From contig NZ_CP045200.1 in NCBI RefSeq assembly GCF_018636735.1, forward strand, positions 186,001 to 250,000: 64,000 bases of DNA. The letters run 5' to 3'. The stretch's first letter is position 1; each line of letters begins with the position of its first letter. The stretch comes from Erythrobacter sp. 3-20A1M (GTDB taxonomy: Bacteria; Pseudomonadota; Alphaproteobacteria; Sphingomonadales; Sphingomonadaceae). This document shows positions 7,492 to 16,521 of this stretch, one piece after another. Below the pieces are notes generated by a model. The model ran no database searches and was not told the origin of the DNA. It was given only the letters and a program-made list of their open reading frames with translations. A program made the position numbers and the translations under genes.

Positions 7492-9195
7492 ATGGCAACA
7501 GCAGCCAATCCCACTCGCGCCGATTTCGAGGCGCTGCTCAACGAACAGCTCGGCAATGTCGACGACGGCGGCTTCGAAGGCCGCGTGGTCAAGGGCACCG
7601 TCACCGCGATCGAGGCCGGCATGGCCGTGATCGACGTGGGCCTGAAGAGCGAAGGCCGCGTCGACCTCAAGGAATTCGAGCGTAACAAGGACGAGCACGG
7701 TCTGACGGTCGGCAGCGAAGTCGAAGTCTATGTCGACCGCGTCGAGAACGCCGACGGCGAAGCGATGCTGTCGCGCGACCGCGCCCGCCGCGAAGCCGCG
7801 TGGGACAAGCTGGAAAGCGAATTCGGCGAAGGCAAGCGCGTCGAAGGCCGCATCTTCGGCCGCGTCAAGGGCGGCTTCACCGTCGACCTCGACGGCGCCG
7901 TGGCCTTCCTCCCCGGCAGCCAGGTCGACATCCGCCCCGTGCGCGACGTCACCCCGCTGATGGATCAGCCGCAGCCGTTCCAGATCCTCAAGATGGATCG
8001 CCGCCGCGGCAACATCGTCGTGTCGCGCCGCGCCGTGCTGGAAGAGACGCGCGCCGAACAGCGCAGCGAGCTCATCAGCGATCTGGCCGAGGGCCAGGTG
8101 ATCGACGGCGTGGTCAAGAACATCACCGATTACGGCGCGTTCGTGGACCTGGGCGGCATCGACGGCCTGCTCCACGTCACCGACATGAGCTACAAGCGGA
8201 TCAACCACCCCAGCGAAGTGGTCGAGATCGGCCAGACCGCCACGGTGCAGATCATCCGCATCAATGCCGATACCCAGCGCATCAGCCTGGGCATGAAGCA
8301 GCTCGAGAGCGATCCGTGGGAAGGCGTCAGCCAGAAGTACCCGGTGGGCATGAAGCTGACCGGTACCGTCACCAACATCACCGAATACGGCGCCTTCGTG
8401 GAGCTGGAGCCGGGGATCGAGGGCCTGGTCCACGTTTCCGAAATGAGCTGGACCAAGAAGAACGTCCATCCGGGCAAGATCGTCTCGACCAGCCAGGAAG
8501 TCGAAGTGATGGTGCTGGAAGTCGATTCCGAGAAGCGCCGCATCTCGCTCGGCCTCAAGCAGGCCCAGCGCAATCCGTGGGAAGAGTTCGCCGAGGCGCA
8601 CCCGGTCGGCTCCAAGGTCGAGGGCGAAGTCAAGAACGCCACCGAGTTCGGCCTGTTCATCGGCCTGCCCGGCGACGTCGACGGCATGGTCCACATGTCC
8701 GACATCGCCTGGGGCATCTCGGGCGAGGACGCGCTGGCGCTGCACCGCAAGGGTGAAGAGGTCGAGGCCATCGTGCTCGACGTCGACATCGACAAGGAGC
8801 GCATCAGCCTCGGCATGAAGCAGCTCGAAAAGGGTGCACCGACCGAATCGGGCATGGAAGGCACGCTGCGCCGCGGCGAGACCGTGACCGTCACGGTTCT
8901 CGAAGTGCGCGACGGCGGACTGGAAGTGCAGGTCGGCGAAGACGGCGCGACCGGCTTCATCAAGCGTTCCGACCTCGGCCGCGACCGCGACGAACAGCGT
9001 CCCGATCGCTTCCAGACCGGCCAGAAGGTCGACGCCATGGTCACCGGGTTCGACCGCTCGAAGAAGCCGAACTTCTCGATCAAGGCCTACCAGATCGCCG
9101 AAGAGAAGCAGGCGGTGGCGCAGTTCGGTTCGTCCGACAGCGGCGCGTCGCTGGGCGACATCCTGGGCGAAGCGCTCAAGAAGGCCGACGACTAA
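7492..9195 (+). CDS. rpsA: 30S ribosomal protein S1
   Basis: S1 binds mRNA on the 30S subunit and helps initiation on weak or structured messages. From the ATG at 7492 (MATAANPTRADF) the product is 567 aa with six S1/OB repeats. The strongest matches to the S1 pattern are repeats 3-5: VVKNITDYGAFVDLGGIDGLLHVTDMS, TVTNITEYGAFVELEPGIEGLVHVSEMSW and the equivalent beginning VKNATEFGLFIGL. ERISLGMKQLE-like linkers recur between them. An ATG 27 nt upstream is in frame, but the conserved N-terminus favours 7492. Two strong hairpins follow the stop. Single-gene unit, as usual. Confidence 0.97.
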   Translation: MATAANPTRADFEALLNEQLGNVDDGGFEGRVVKGTVTAIEAGMAVIDVGLKSEGRVDLKEFERNKDEHGLTVGSEVEVYVDRVENADGEAMLSRDRARREAAWDKLESEFGEGKRVEGRIFGRVKGGFTVDLDGAVAFLPGSQVDIRPVRDVTPLMDQPQPFQILKMDRRRGNIVVSRRAVLEETRAEQRSELISDLAEGQVIDGVVKNITDYGAFVDLGGIDGLLHVTDMSYKRINHPSEVVEIGQTATVQIIRINADTQRISLGMKQLESDPWEGVSQKYPVGMKLTGTVTNITEYGAFVELEPGIEGLVHVSEMSWTKKNVHPGKIVSTSQEVEVMVLEVDSEKRRISLGLKQAQRNPWEEFAEAHPVGSKVEGEVKNATEFGLFIGLPGDVDGMVHMSDIAWGISGEDALALHRKGEEVEAIVLDVDIDKERISLGMKQLEKGAPTESGMEGTLRRGETVTVTVLEVRDGGLEVQVGEDGATGFIKRSDLGRDRDEQRPDRFQTGQKVDAMVTGFDRSKKPNFSIKAYQIAEEKQAVAQFGSSDSGASLGDILGEALKKADD

Positions 9196-9205
9196 GTAGA
9201 CCCCA

Positions 9206-9276
9206 AGGCGCCGTCCGTCGGCGCCTGAAGGTAACAAGAAAGGCCCGCCCTCCCTGCCCGGGAGCGGCGGGCCTTT
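9206..9276 (+). terminator. Tandem hairpins after rpsA
   Basis: Hairpin 1 is AGGCGCC/GGCGCCT (9206-9226). Hairpin 2 is AAAGGCCCGCC/GGCGGGCCTTT (9239-9276), followed by CCTACTCT rather than a pure T-run. Position 11 bp after the stop and the strength of hairpin 2 support termination of rpsA. Confidence 0.8.
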
Positions 9277-9309
9277 CCTACTCTACCCTCCGTTCCTACA
9301 TCGAAGGGT

Positions 9310-10071
9310 ATGGCCGACCTCCAAATTCACCAGTTCCCCTGCCTCTCCGACAATTACGGGTTCCTGCTCCACGATCCCGCCAGCGGAGAGACCGCGGCGA
9401 TCGATACGCCAGATGGCGCGGAATATCTGCATCAGGCCGAAAGCAAGGGCTGGCGCATCACGGAGATCTGGAACACGCACTGGCATCCCGACCACGCGGG
9501 CGGGAACAAGGCTATTGTGGAGGCGACCGGCGCGCGGGTGATCGCGCCCGCCGAGGTCGAGAAGATCTCTCCTATCGACAGCGTTGTGGGGCATGACGAC
9601 ACCGTGACCCTGGGATCGCACGAAGCGCGCGTGATCGACGTGTCCGGCCACACCAATGGCCACATCGCCTACCACCTTGCCGACGACGCCATCGCCTTCG
9701 TCGGCGACAGCGTCTTCGCGCTGGGCTGCGGGCGGATGTTCGAGGGCGAGCCGGAGCAGTTCTGGGCCGCGCTGGAACGGATCAAGGCCCTGCCGCCCGA
9801 AACCACGCTCTACTGCGCGCATGAATACACCGCGGCGAATGCGAAATTCGCGCGCCATGCCGATCCCGACAACCGGGCGCTGGCAGTCTATGCGGCGGAG
9901 GTCGATACGAAGCGGCTGCACGGCGAGCCGACCGTGCCCACCGTGCTGTCGCGCGAGCTAGCCACCAATCCCTTCCTGCGCGCCGACGAGCCCGCCATGC
10001 GGAAACGCTGGGGCGGGGAAACACCGGCGCAGACCTTTGCCGCGCTGAGGGCTGCCAAGGACGCGTTCTAG
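9310..10071 (+). CDS. gloB: Hydroxyacylglutathione hydrolase (glyoxalase II)
   Basis: Hydrolyses S-lactoylglutathione to lactate and glutathione, completing methylglyoxal detoxification. The 253-aa protein is a metallo-beta-lactamase fold with the binuclear metal motif THWHPDH at 56-62, GHTNGHIAYH, the bridging Asp in FVGDSVFALGCGRMFEG, and CAHEYTAANAKFA, all GloB-specific. The length is normal for the family. It stands alone between the rpsA terminator and a bidirectional terminator shared with the ATP synthase operon. Confidence 0.95.
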   Translation: MADLQIHQFPCLSDNYGFLLHDPASGETAAIDTPDGAEYLHQAESKGWRITEIWNTHWHPDHAGGNKAIVEATGARVIAPAEVEKISPIDSVVGHDDTVTLGSHEARVIDVSGHTNGHIAYHLADDAIAFVGDSVFALGCGRMFEGEPEQFWAALERIKALPPETTLYCAHEYTAANAKFARHADPDNRALAVYAAEVDTKRLHGEPTVPTVLSRELATNPFLRADEPAMRKRWGGETPAQTFAALRAAKDAF

Positions 10072-10113
10072 CGGGACCGGCGGGTTCGGCGAGGTGCACA
10101 CGCCGCGCATACG

Positions 10114-10141
10114 AAAAGGCCCCGCCGAAGCAGGGCCTTTT
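10114..10141. terminator. Bidirectional terminator between gloB and the atp operon
   Basis: AAAAGGCCC (10114-10122) and GGGCCTTTT (10133-10141) form a hairpin with T-runs on both strands. It lies between two convergent genes, ending both gloB and the F0 operon. Confidence 0.85.
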
Positions 10142-10162
10142 GCAATCTCTACTATTGGAAGG

Positions 10163-10740
10163 TTAGATGCCCGCGATCAGCTCGTCGGCAAGGCGGCTGT
10201 CGGCGCTCGCATCGTGCTTCTCGGCGATCAGGCCCCGGCTCGCGGCAGCAGCGGCGCTCGCCGCGCGGTTGCGCACGTCCTCGACCGCTTCGCGCTCGGC
10301 GGCGGCGATCTTCTCGTCCGCCATCCGTTTGCGCCGCTCGACCAGCGCCTTGCTGTCTTCCTCGGCCTTCTCGAGCAGGGCGTCGGCTTCGTGCCGCGCA
10401 TTCTCGAGCATCGCCTCGGCGTCCTTCTCCGCATTGGCGATCTTGGTCGTGTATTCGTCGCGCAGCGCTTCAGCCTCGGCACGCAGCTTCTTCGCTTCGT
10501 CGAGCTGTTCGCGAATGGCGGCGATGCGCGAATCGAGCCCGCCGGTCATCGCCTGAGCCCGCCTTTCCAGATCAGGATCAGAAGCAGGACGAGCATCGAG
10601 GCACCGACCCACCCGCCGGGCGTCAGGCCGAGCGCGCTCGGCTCGGCATGCGGCGCATCCTTGACCATGTGGCCTTCGGCAACCTGCTCCGCCACGGCGG
10701 GGTTCTCAGGAACGAATGGATCGGTGGTGGGCTCAGCCAT
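10163..10740 (-). CDS. atpF: ATP synthase F0 subunit b, reading frame broken by a 1-nt deletion
   Basis: Subunit b forms the peripheral stalk linking F1 to F0. Translation from ATG 10740 gives 64 aa: an acidic N-terminus, the family segment AEPSALGLTPGGWVG, then a membrane helix ending LILIWKGGL, and stops at TGA 10548-10546. The rest of the protein (TGGLDSRIAAIREQLDEA onward, a long coiled coil to ELIAGI) is open in the -1 frame, with no homologous start of its own. Adding one base near 10551-10563 (for example C to give CTCCAGG) restores a single 192-aa protein of normal layout with continuous membrane-to-stalk spacing. I see no canonical slippery heptamer. A sequencing error or a very recent mutation is most likely, since the gene should be essential. 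Confidence 0.88.
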
Positions 10741-11227
10741 GGGCCATGACCTTCCTTACGGCGGCGTTGGCATCACCCGCGCTGACATCCACACCGGCGA
10801 GGCGGCGCACGATGTCCTGCGCAGCGTCCGCCGCAACGGTTTCGACCTCGGCCATTGCGGCATCGCGCGACTGCGCGATCCGCTCTTCGGCCTCGGCGAT
10901 CTTCTTGTCGATCCGACCCTGCGCCGCGGAGAGCTTCTTCTCGCTCTTGGCGGCGGCTTCGGCCTTGGCCTCGGCAACGATGCCCTGCGCCTTCACACGA
11001 TTTTCGTTCTCGCGCTGACGCCAGGCTTCCTCTTCCTCGTCCGCCTTGTCGCGCGCGGCCTGCGCGGCGGCCAGGTCGGCCGAGATCTGCTCGTCACGCT
11101 GGGCGACGGTCGCCACGACCTTGGGCACCATGCCCCGGCCGACGACGAAGAAAACCAGGCCGAAAATCACCAGCAGCCAGAATATCTGGCTGGAATAGGT
11201 TTCGGTCAGCTGGGCTATCTGGGGCAT
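10733..11227 (-). CDS. atpF2: ATP synthase F0 subunit b'
   Basis: Second, diverged stalk subunit, typical of photosynthetic and alphaproteobacterial ATP synthases where b and b' form a heterodimer. The 164 aa comprise one N-terminal membrane helix (about 13-31, SQIFWLLVIFGLVFFVVG), the polar MVPKVVATVAQRDEQISADL, then a long Ala/Glu/Lys coiled coil. Its stop overlaps the atpF start by 8 nt, so the two subunits are coupled. A 10-bp GC hairpin (11274-11299) lies between it and atpE. Confidence 0.94.
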   Translation of the reverse strand: MPQIAQLTETYSSQIFWLLVIFGLVFFVVGRGMVPKVVATVAQRDEQISADLAAAQAARDKADEEEEAWRQRENENRVKAQGIVAEAKAEAAAKSEKKLSAAQGRIDKKIAEAEERIAQSRDAAMAEVETVAADAAQDIVRRLAGVDVSAGDANAAVRKVMAHG

Positions 11228-11273
11228 GGGTCGGGTCCGGTCAGATCGATCGCAAGTCTAGGATGGGTGCACC

Positions 11274-11299
11274 GCCGGCCGGGCGCGAACCCGGCCGGC
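11274..11299 (-). promoter_or_regulatory. Strong intra-operon hairpin between atpE and b'
   Basis: GCCGGCCGGG and CCCGGCCGGC flank a 6-nt loop: ten uninterrupted G-C pairs, with no T-run. It lies downstream of atpE and before the b' gene in the transcript. Subunit c is needed in about ten times more copies than b or b', so an mRNA-processing or 3'-protecting role is plausible but inferred. Confidence 0.55.
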
Positions 11300-11317
11300 A
11301 CTGTGCGTATCCGTCGA

Positions 11318-11545
11318 TCAGGCGACGAAGATCAGGATGATCGCGATAAGGAACGCGAGCAGGCCGAGAAGTTCGGCGGCGGCGAAGCCGATGAACAGGC
11401 GGCCCTGCTGGCCGTCGGCGGCACCCGGGTTGCGCAGCGCGCTCTCGAGGAACGAACCGAACACGTTGCCCACGCCGATCGAGGCGAGGCCCGCACCGAT
11501 GGCCGCGAGACCGGCACCGATCAGCTTGGCAGCTTCCATATCCAT
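11318..11545 (-). CDS. atpE: ATP synthase F0 subunit c
   Basis: Proteolipid that forms the rotating c-ring. The 75-aa hairpin has two hydrophobic helices around the polar loop [12 protein letters not shown]. The ion-binding carboxylate is E58 in [10 protein letters not shown]. The absence of the Na+ ligand set around it suggests proton coupling. Helix 1 carries the GxGxGxG-type packing motif ([14 protein letters not shown]). It lies 39 bp downstream of atpB. Confidence 0.97.
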   Translation of the reverse strand: MDMEAAKLIGAGLAAIGAGLASIGVGNVFGSFLESALRNPGAADGQQGRLFIGFAAAELLGLLAFLIAIILIFVA

Positions 11546-11584
11546 GACAAAACTCCTTTGGGTAAAATACGTTGGTTGAAAGGC

Positions 11585-12379
11585 TTAGTGAAGGTTTTCC
11601 GCGTCGTTGATATAGAGCGCGGAAAGCAGTGCGAAGACGTAGGCCTGGATCGCAGCGACCAGCAGTTCCAGCGCGCAGATCGCCAGCATCAGCAGGAAGC
11701 TGGGCGTGCCGATGGCAAGGCCCCAGCCCGCGCCCGCATTGGTGCTGTCGATGATGAAGCTGCCCAGGATTTCCAGCAGGACGTGCCCGGCCATCATTGC
11801 CACGAACAGTCGCAGGCCGAGGCTGAAGGGCCGCATCATGAAGCTGAACAGCTCGATCAGGAAGATCAGCGGGATCATCGGCACCGGGGTGCCGTGCGGG
11901 ATGAACAGGCTGAAGAAGTGGAACCCGTGCTTCCAGAAACCGACCACCAGCACGATCAGGAAGCTCATGATCGCGAGGATCCCGGTGATCGTGAAGTGGC
12001 TGGTGAAGGTGAACGGGTGGATGCCCGCCATGGCCAGCGGCAGCGGCACCAGGCCCAGCAGGTTCGCGAACAGGATGAACATGAACAGGCTGAAGATGTA
12101 GGGGACGTATTTACGTCCCGCCTCGCCGATATTGGCGCGCAGCAGGTCCTCGATGAAGCCGGTGCAGCTTTCCACCATCATCTGCCAGCGGCCGGGCACC
12201 AGCTCACGCTTCATGCCGCCATAGACGAAGATGCCCAGCGCGATCGCCGCGATCAGCATCCACAGCGCGCTGTTGGTGAAGGAGATGTTGAAGCCGGCCA
12301 GCTCCCACGTCCGCGAACCGAACAGGGGTTCGATCGCGAACTGGTGCATCGGGTCGACCTTGGCATGTTCTGCCGCCAC
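11585..12379 (-). CDS. atpB: ATP synthase F0 subunit a
   Basis: Stator subunit that forms the proton half-channels against the c-ring. The 264-aa membrane protein has about five or six helices. The essential Arg is R190 in SLGLRLFVAMMAGH, and the C-terminal helices (LLMLAICALELLVAAIQAYVFALLSALYI) carry the conserved Glu and Gln. It begins 12 bp after atpI, in the order atpI, a, c, b', b, with no F1 genes attached; those are expected elsewhere, as usual in alphaproteobacteria. Confidence 0.97.
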   Translation of the reverse strand: MAAEHAKVDPMHQFAIEPLFGSRTWELAGFNISFTNSALWMLIAAIALGIFVYGGMKRELVPGRWQMMVESCTGFIEDLLRANIGEAGRKYVPYIFSLFMFILFANLLGLVPLPLAMAGIHPFTFTSHFTITGILAIMSFLIVLVVGFWKHGFHFFSLFIPHGTPVPMIPLIFLIELFSFMMRPFSLGLRLFVAMMAGHVLLEILGSFIIDSTNAGAGWGLAIGTPSFLLMLAICALELLVAAIQAYVFALLSALYINDAENLH

Positions 12380-12391
12380 TTGCGCTATTCC

Positions 12392-12760
12392 CTATCGCGT
12401 CTGATCCCGATCGTGCCCCTGGTCCCGTTCTTCCTGGGAAGAACCGCCGGAGGGCCCGCTCGCGATCCGGAAAACGTTCCTGAAGGCCACGACTATTCCT
12501 GCGAACAGCCCCACCAACAGACCCCAGGGCAGCGTCCCGAACAAGGCGTCGAAGCCGTATCCGATCAGCGCACCGCCGAGAAGCCCGCCAAGAAGATCGG
12601 CCAGTACCCGGTTGCCCATGCGATAACTCGCATCGGGATCATCCGTCCTGGACCGGTTGCGCTCATCTTCCCGCTCGCGTGCGGCCTTCAGCCGCGCCTC
12701 GAGCGCATCGATCCGCGCATCCTCGGCAATGGGTTCCCGTGCGGGCTTCTCATCGCTCAT
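12392..12760 (-). CDS. atpI: AtpI / F0F1 assembly protein
   Basis: A small membrane protein thought to help c-ring assembly or Mg2+ supply. From ATG 12760, which follows AAGGAG at good spacing, it is 122 aa. A charged N-terminus (about 1-45) is followed by two membrane helices, about 54-73 (LLGGLLGGALIGYGFDALFG) and 76-96 (LPWGLLVGLFAGIVVAFRNVF), and a polar tail. This is the first gene of the F0 operon, and its promoter should lie in 12761-12934. Confidence 0.9.
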   Translation of the reverse strand: MSDEKPAREPIAEDARIDALEARLKAAREREDERNRSRTDDPDASYRMGNRVLADLLGGLLGGALIGYGFDALFGTLPWGLLVGLFAGIVVAFRNVFRIASGPSGGSSQEERDQGHDRDQTR

Positions 12761-12934
12761 GCCAAGCTCCTTTCCGTGTAGAAGGGGTGCGCGGCATAGG
12801 CGAGAGCTGCCCGCCGAGGGCGCCGCCCCCTTAGAAGGGGGGTAAATCCGAGTCAACCGGAGCGGTGCCCGCGAAGCCATTCAATTCGCTCCACTTGCGC
12901 ACTCGCGTGACAGCCGTCATGCCGCTCCCACGCA

Positions 12935-13666
12935 TTGCAGCGGGGGCGCGACGAATTGAGCGGAAACCAGGAAACCGGGAAAACCCCGCCCCCCGCCCAT
13001 GGCGGCGCGGGGCATCGCGAACGCCTCCGCCGCCGCCTGCTGACCGGAGGAGCGGAGGCGCTGGCCGATTACGAGGTCCTCGAATACCTGCTGTTCGCCG
13101 CCTTCCGGCAAGGCGATACCAAGCCGCTAGCCAAGCGCCTGATCGAGCATTTCGGCTCGCTTCCCGGCGCGCTCGACGCCGATCCCGCTGCGCTCGCCGC
13201 GGTCAAGGGCATGGGCGAGACCAGCGCCGCCGCGCTCAAGGCCGTGGCGCTTGCCGCGCGGCGCATGGCCCGCGCACAAGTGGAACAGCGACCGGTCCTG
13301 AGCAGCTGGCAGGCGCTGCTCGACTATCTCACCATCGACATGGGCAATCTGACGGTGGAGCGGGTGCGCGTGCTGTATCTCAATGCGCGTAACCAGCTCA
13401 TCCGCGACCATCATGTGGGCGATGGATCGGTGGACGAGGCGGCGATCCACCCGCGCGAGGTCATTCGCCGCGGGCTCGACCTGGGGGCTACGGCCATGAT
13501 CCTGGTCCACAACCATCCCAGCGGCAATCCGGAGCCGAGCCGGGCCGACATCCAGATCACGCAGAGGATCATGGAGGCCGGCCGTCTGCTCGGCATGACC
13601 GTGCACGATCATGTGATCGTCGGGCGCGAAGGCCATGTCAGCCTCCGCGCCAAGGGGCTTATCTGA
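12935..13666 (+). CDS. radC: RadC / YeeS-type JAB metalloprotease-like protein
   Basis: Despite its name, RadC has no established repair role; the fold is a JAB/MPN+ metalloprotease. The 243-aa product carries a UPF0758 N-terminal domain (YEVLEYLLFAAFRQGDTKP) with a helix-hairpin-helix-like KGMGETSAAALKAV, and the zinc motif HNHPSGNPEPSRAD at 192-205. It diverges from atpI. No ATG is available near the conserved N-terminus: the start is TTG at 12935 or TTG at 12956, and I cannot choose firmly. The family call is secure. Confidence 0.9.
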   Translation: MQRGRDELSGNQETGKTPPPAHGGAGHRERLRRRLLTGGAEALADYEVLEYLLFAAFRQGDTKPLAKRLIEHFGSLPGALDADPAALAAVKGMGETSAAALKAVALAARRMARAQVEQRPVLSSWQALLDYLTIDMGNLTVERVRVLYLNARNQLIRDHHVGDGSVDEAAIHPREVIRRGLDLGATAMILVHNHPSGNPEPSRADIQITQRIMEAGRLLGMTVHDHVIVGREGHVSLRAKGLI

Positions 13667-13694
13667 CCGGCGTCCGGCCCCGCCCCCGGTCCGA

Positions 13695-16490
13695 TCAGGG
13701 CTCGATGCCGTAGGCCTTGTTGATCCGCGCCACGCTCGGCTGAATGCGTTGGGCCAGCTCGATGTCCTTGCGGCCACCCTTGTCGCCCATCCGCAGGCGG
13801 ACGATACCGCGCAGGAACATCGACTGCGCCAGTTCGGGCGCACTGGCGAGCACGGCGTCGAGGTCGGTCAGCGCCTCCTCCATTTCGCCCAGCCGGAAAT
13901 GGACCATCGCCCGGCTGTCGAGCTTGTCTGCCGACCAGTCCGACTTGGCGACCGCCTGGTCGCAGACGCTCAGCAGCGACGCGTCGGCCGCGTTCCAGAT
14001 GCCGCCCTGCCAGCATTCGCTGTTGAGCAGGGTCGGGTCGCCGGGGCGCTTTTTCACCTCGGACGCGAGGATGGAGAGCCCCTCCTCTATCTGGCCGTTC
14101 CACATCAGCGCAGACGCCATCAGGCTGCGCGCGTCGGAGTTTTTCTCGGCAATGTCGGCGTAATCTTCCGCCAGCGTCAGTCCCTCTTCCGGCCGACCCA
14201 GCAGGCCGAGCAGATCGACCTGCGACCAATAGGTCGATCCGTCGGCATTCAGCGCTTCGGCCTGCTGGTAATCCGCCAGGCTGGCTTCGAAATCGCCCAT
14301 GCGATAGGCGAGGCCCGCCCGTTCGGAATACATGTCGGCCGAGGCCTCCGCCTCGATCGCCTTGGTCAGGTCGTCGCGCGCACCGGAATAGTCGTAAACC
14401 GAGCTACGCAACGCCGCCCGCCCGTAATAGGCACCGGCAAGCTCGCGCTCGTCGGCTTTGGCGATGATCTTGGCGAAGGCGTCCTCGAGCGGTTTCATGC
14501 GCGCCGGATCGAGTTTCGCACCGGTCCAGGTCAGCGCGAGATCGGCAGGCGCGATAATGGTCGGCAGCTTGCGCTGCAAGACCGCCGTATCGCGCTTCGC
14601 GCCAACCAGGTCCCCGACCGCCAGCTCGCCCCCGGTCGAGCGCAGGCTCTGCTTCAGTTCGAACACGTCCCCGGTGATCGCGGCGGAGGAGTCCACCTCC
14701 ACGACGGAAATCGTCTGGTCGATATCGGGCTCGCCCTCGATCGTGAAACCCTTCCCGCCGTCGGGCAGCAGCACCTTGAGATCGACCGTCTCGTAAGTCG
14801 GAGCGCCCAGCGCCAGCGGGATATCGCGCCACGCGGCACGCGCACGATCGGCGTCGAACGAAACGGACGCGGCTGGCTGGCCCGGCGGCTCGAGCTGATA
14901 CACCTCTTCCTGGCGAGACCACGGCGAATCGATCACGCCGGTCGCGCGAAGCGTGCCGCGCCCGGTCTCGTCGTCGAATTCGAGCGAGCGATCGACGATC
15001 CGCGCATTCCCGAGGTAACTGCGCACGGCGGCGTTCGCGACATTGTCCACGATCTCCTTGCCCATCTGGTCGTTGACCACGCGCAACTGCCCCGCGGCCG
15101 CACCCGAAAGGCCCAGCTCGATATCGAACAGCGTGGGCAGGTTCGGCCCGGCCCGGCTGTCGAGCGTCACCCTGGCAGTCGCATCGGGAACCGGTGGGAC
15201 GCGCGCCTCCAGCTCGATCAGATCCGCACCCCCGGCGCGCAGGGGCAGGCCGTAGGAGAAGGCGGGAACGGCGGACACATTGGCGAGGCGCGTCCCGGCG
15301 GTCGTGCCGTCCAGCCAGTAGTCCTCACCCCCGATCACGGCATGGGCGATGACGTGGTTGAAATTGCCCGGCGTGGGCAGCAGCGTTGGGATCGCGTCGC
15401 CCTGTATCGTGGACACCAGGACCAGCTCGGCGTCGATGTCCATCGCGCGCAGCATGGCGACGAGCAGCACCGACTTCGCCTTGCAATCGCCATACCGCTC
15501 GCGCCAGGTAACGTCCGGGGCCTGGGGCAGGTAATTGCCCCCGTCCATGCCGTTCAGCATATAGCTGATCCGGTCCTGCACCAGCTGCGTTGCCAGCGCC
15601 GCACGCTCCAGCGGATCGGAGGTCTTCCCCTCGATCTCGCGCACCTGCTCCATGATCGGGCCGTCGGCGGCGAGGGACAGCTTGTCGAGGTAGTGCGGCG
15701 CCATCACGCTCGAGACCTGCTTCCAGTCGGCGAAAGTGCTCGCCTCCACGAACGCGCCCAGGCGATAGCGAAGGGGCGAATCGAACGGCATCTCGTCGGG
15801 CTTGGGCAAGGGCAGCGGCACCGACAGGAAACGATAGCCATCGCGAGCCACGGGTGCCTGATCGCCAGCCGCGCCGCGCAGCATCCAGTCGACGTCCTCT
15901 CCTTCCGGCCAGGAGATGATCAAGCGGCCGTCCGCGATCGGGACCGGCTCTGTTGGAAGGGGAGAGACGAACTCGGCATTCTCGCCCAACGCCTGATCCT
16001 TCTGCGTGGTGCTGTAGGAGAACCGCAGAACGTCGCCGACGCGCGCGCCGGGCAGCACCAGCGTGGCGGTGCGGGCACCATCCACGATCCGGCGCTCCAG
16101 CTGCGCCTCGCGCCGCAGCACGTCGAACTTCGCCCCGCCCGCGATCACGTCGACGATCTCGTCGCCGCGGATCAGCTTCACGTCGTGGATGATGAGATCG
16201 CCCTTGTCGGGCATCCAGCTCGCGGTCAGAGTGCTCGCATTGGTGATCATTTCCGGGGAATTGAGGCGCAGCGCGGTCTCGCGGTAGGTGGAGACGGTGC
16301 CGCCTTCCAGCCGGACCTGCTGTTCCACGTTCACGATCGGCGGTCCGTCGGCGAGATCCTTCGCCGTCAGCGTCTTCACCTCGACCCAGTCCGGAGCCGG
16401 GCGGTACAGCACCTCTTCCCCGGCGATCGCCGCCGGAGCCGCCACGCAAGCCAGCACCGTGCCGGCCACGAAATACGTCGTCCTGTTCAT
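13695..16490 (-). CDS. Secreted DUF3857 / transglutaminase-like protein with TPR region
   Basis: A large exported protein of 931 aa. ATG 16490 opens a clear signal peptide (NRTTYFVAGTVLACVAAPAAIAGEE), so an in-frame start 42 nt upstream is rejected. An N-terminal DUF3857 domain (about 40-250) leads into a transglutaminase-like core with an intact Cys-His-Asp set: C336 in RYGDCKAKS, H379 in FNHVIAH and D394 in YWLDGT. The last 300 residues contain tetratricopeptide-like helices (AYRMGDFEASLADYQQAEALN, LGEMEEALTDLDAVL). Such proteins are common in sphingomonads and may process periplasmic peptides or cell-wall material, but substrates are unknown. The leader contains the ATACCCC inverted repeat. 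Confidence 0.85.
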   Translation of the reverse strand: MNRTTYFVAGTVLACVAAPAAIAGEEVLYRPAPDWVEVKTLTAKDLADGPPIVNVEQQVRLEGGTVSTYRETALRLNSPEMITNASTLTASWMPDKGDLIIHDVKLIRGDEIVDVIAGGAKFDVLRREAQLERRIVDGARTATLVLPGARVGDVLRFSYSTTQKDQALGENAEFVSPLPTEPVPIADGRLIISWPEGEDVDWMLRGAAGDQAPVARDGYRFLSVPLPLPKPDEMPFDSPLRYRLGAFVEASTFADWKQVSSVMAPHYLDKLSLAADGPIMEQVREIEGKTSDPLERAALATQLVQDRISYMLNGMDGGNYLPQAPDVTWRERYGDCKAKSVLLVAMLRAMDIDAELVLVSTIQGDAIPTLLPTPGNFNHVIAHAVIGGEDYWLDGTTAGTRLANVSAVPAFSYGLPLRAGGADLIELEARVPPVPDATARVTLDSRAGPNLPTLFDIELGLSGAAAGQLRVVNDQMGKEIVDNVANAAVRSYLGNARIVDRSLEFDDETGRGTLRATGVIDSPWSRQEEVYQLEPPGQPAASVSFDADRARAAWRDIPLALGAPTYETVDLKVLLPDGGKGFTIEGEPDIDQTISVVEVDSSAAITGDVFELKQSLRSTGGELAVGDLVGAKRDTAVLQRKLPTIIAPADLALTWTGAKLDPARMKPLEDAFAKIIAKADERELAGAYYGRAALRSSVYDYSGARDDLTKAIEAEASADMYSERAGLAYRMGDFEASLADYQQAEALNADGSTYWSQVDLLGLLGRPEEGLTLAEDYADIAEKNSDARSLMASALMWNGQIEEGLSILASEVKKRPGDPTLLNSECWQGGIWNAADASLLSVCDQAVAKSDWSADKLDSRAMVHFRLGEMEEALTDLDAVLASAPELAQSMFLRGIVRLRMGDKGGRKDIELAQRIQPSVARINKAYGIEP

Positions 16491-16521
16491 ATATACCCCT
16501 GCAACCCCCAAAGCGGATGAG

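Noticed and set aside
10551-10566. Programmed -1 frameshifting in atpF
   Set aside because: The zero-frame codons TGG AAA GGC GGG CTC do not form a canonical slippery heptamer and no strong downstream pseudoknot is evident. Not excluded, but an indel is simpler.
10094-12781. Open frame of about 895 codons on the plus strand opposite the ATP synthase genes
   Set aside because: It runs antisense to five well-conserved F0 genes, is full of His/Arg/Gln low complexity and has no ribosome site. High GC at third positions leaves long antisense frames open.
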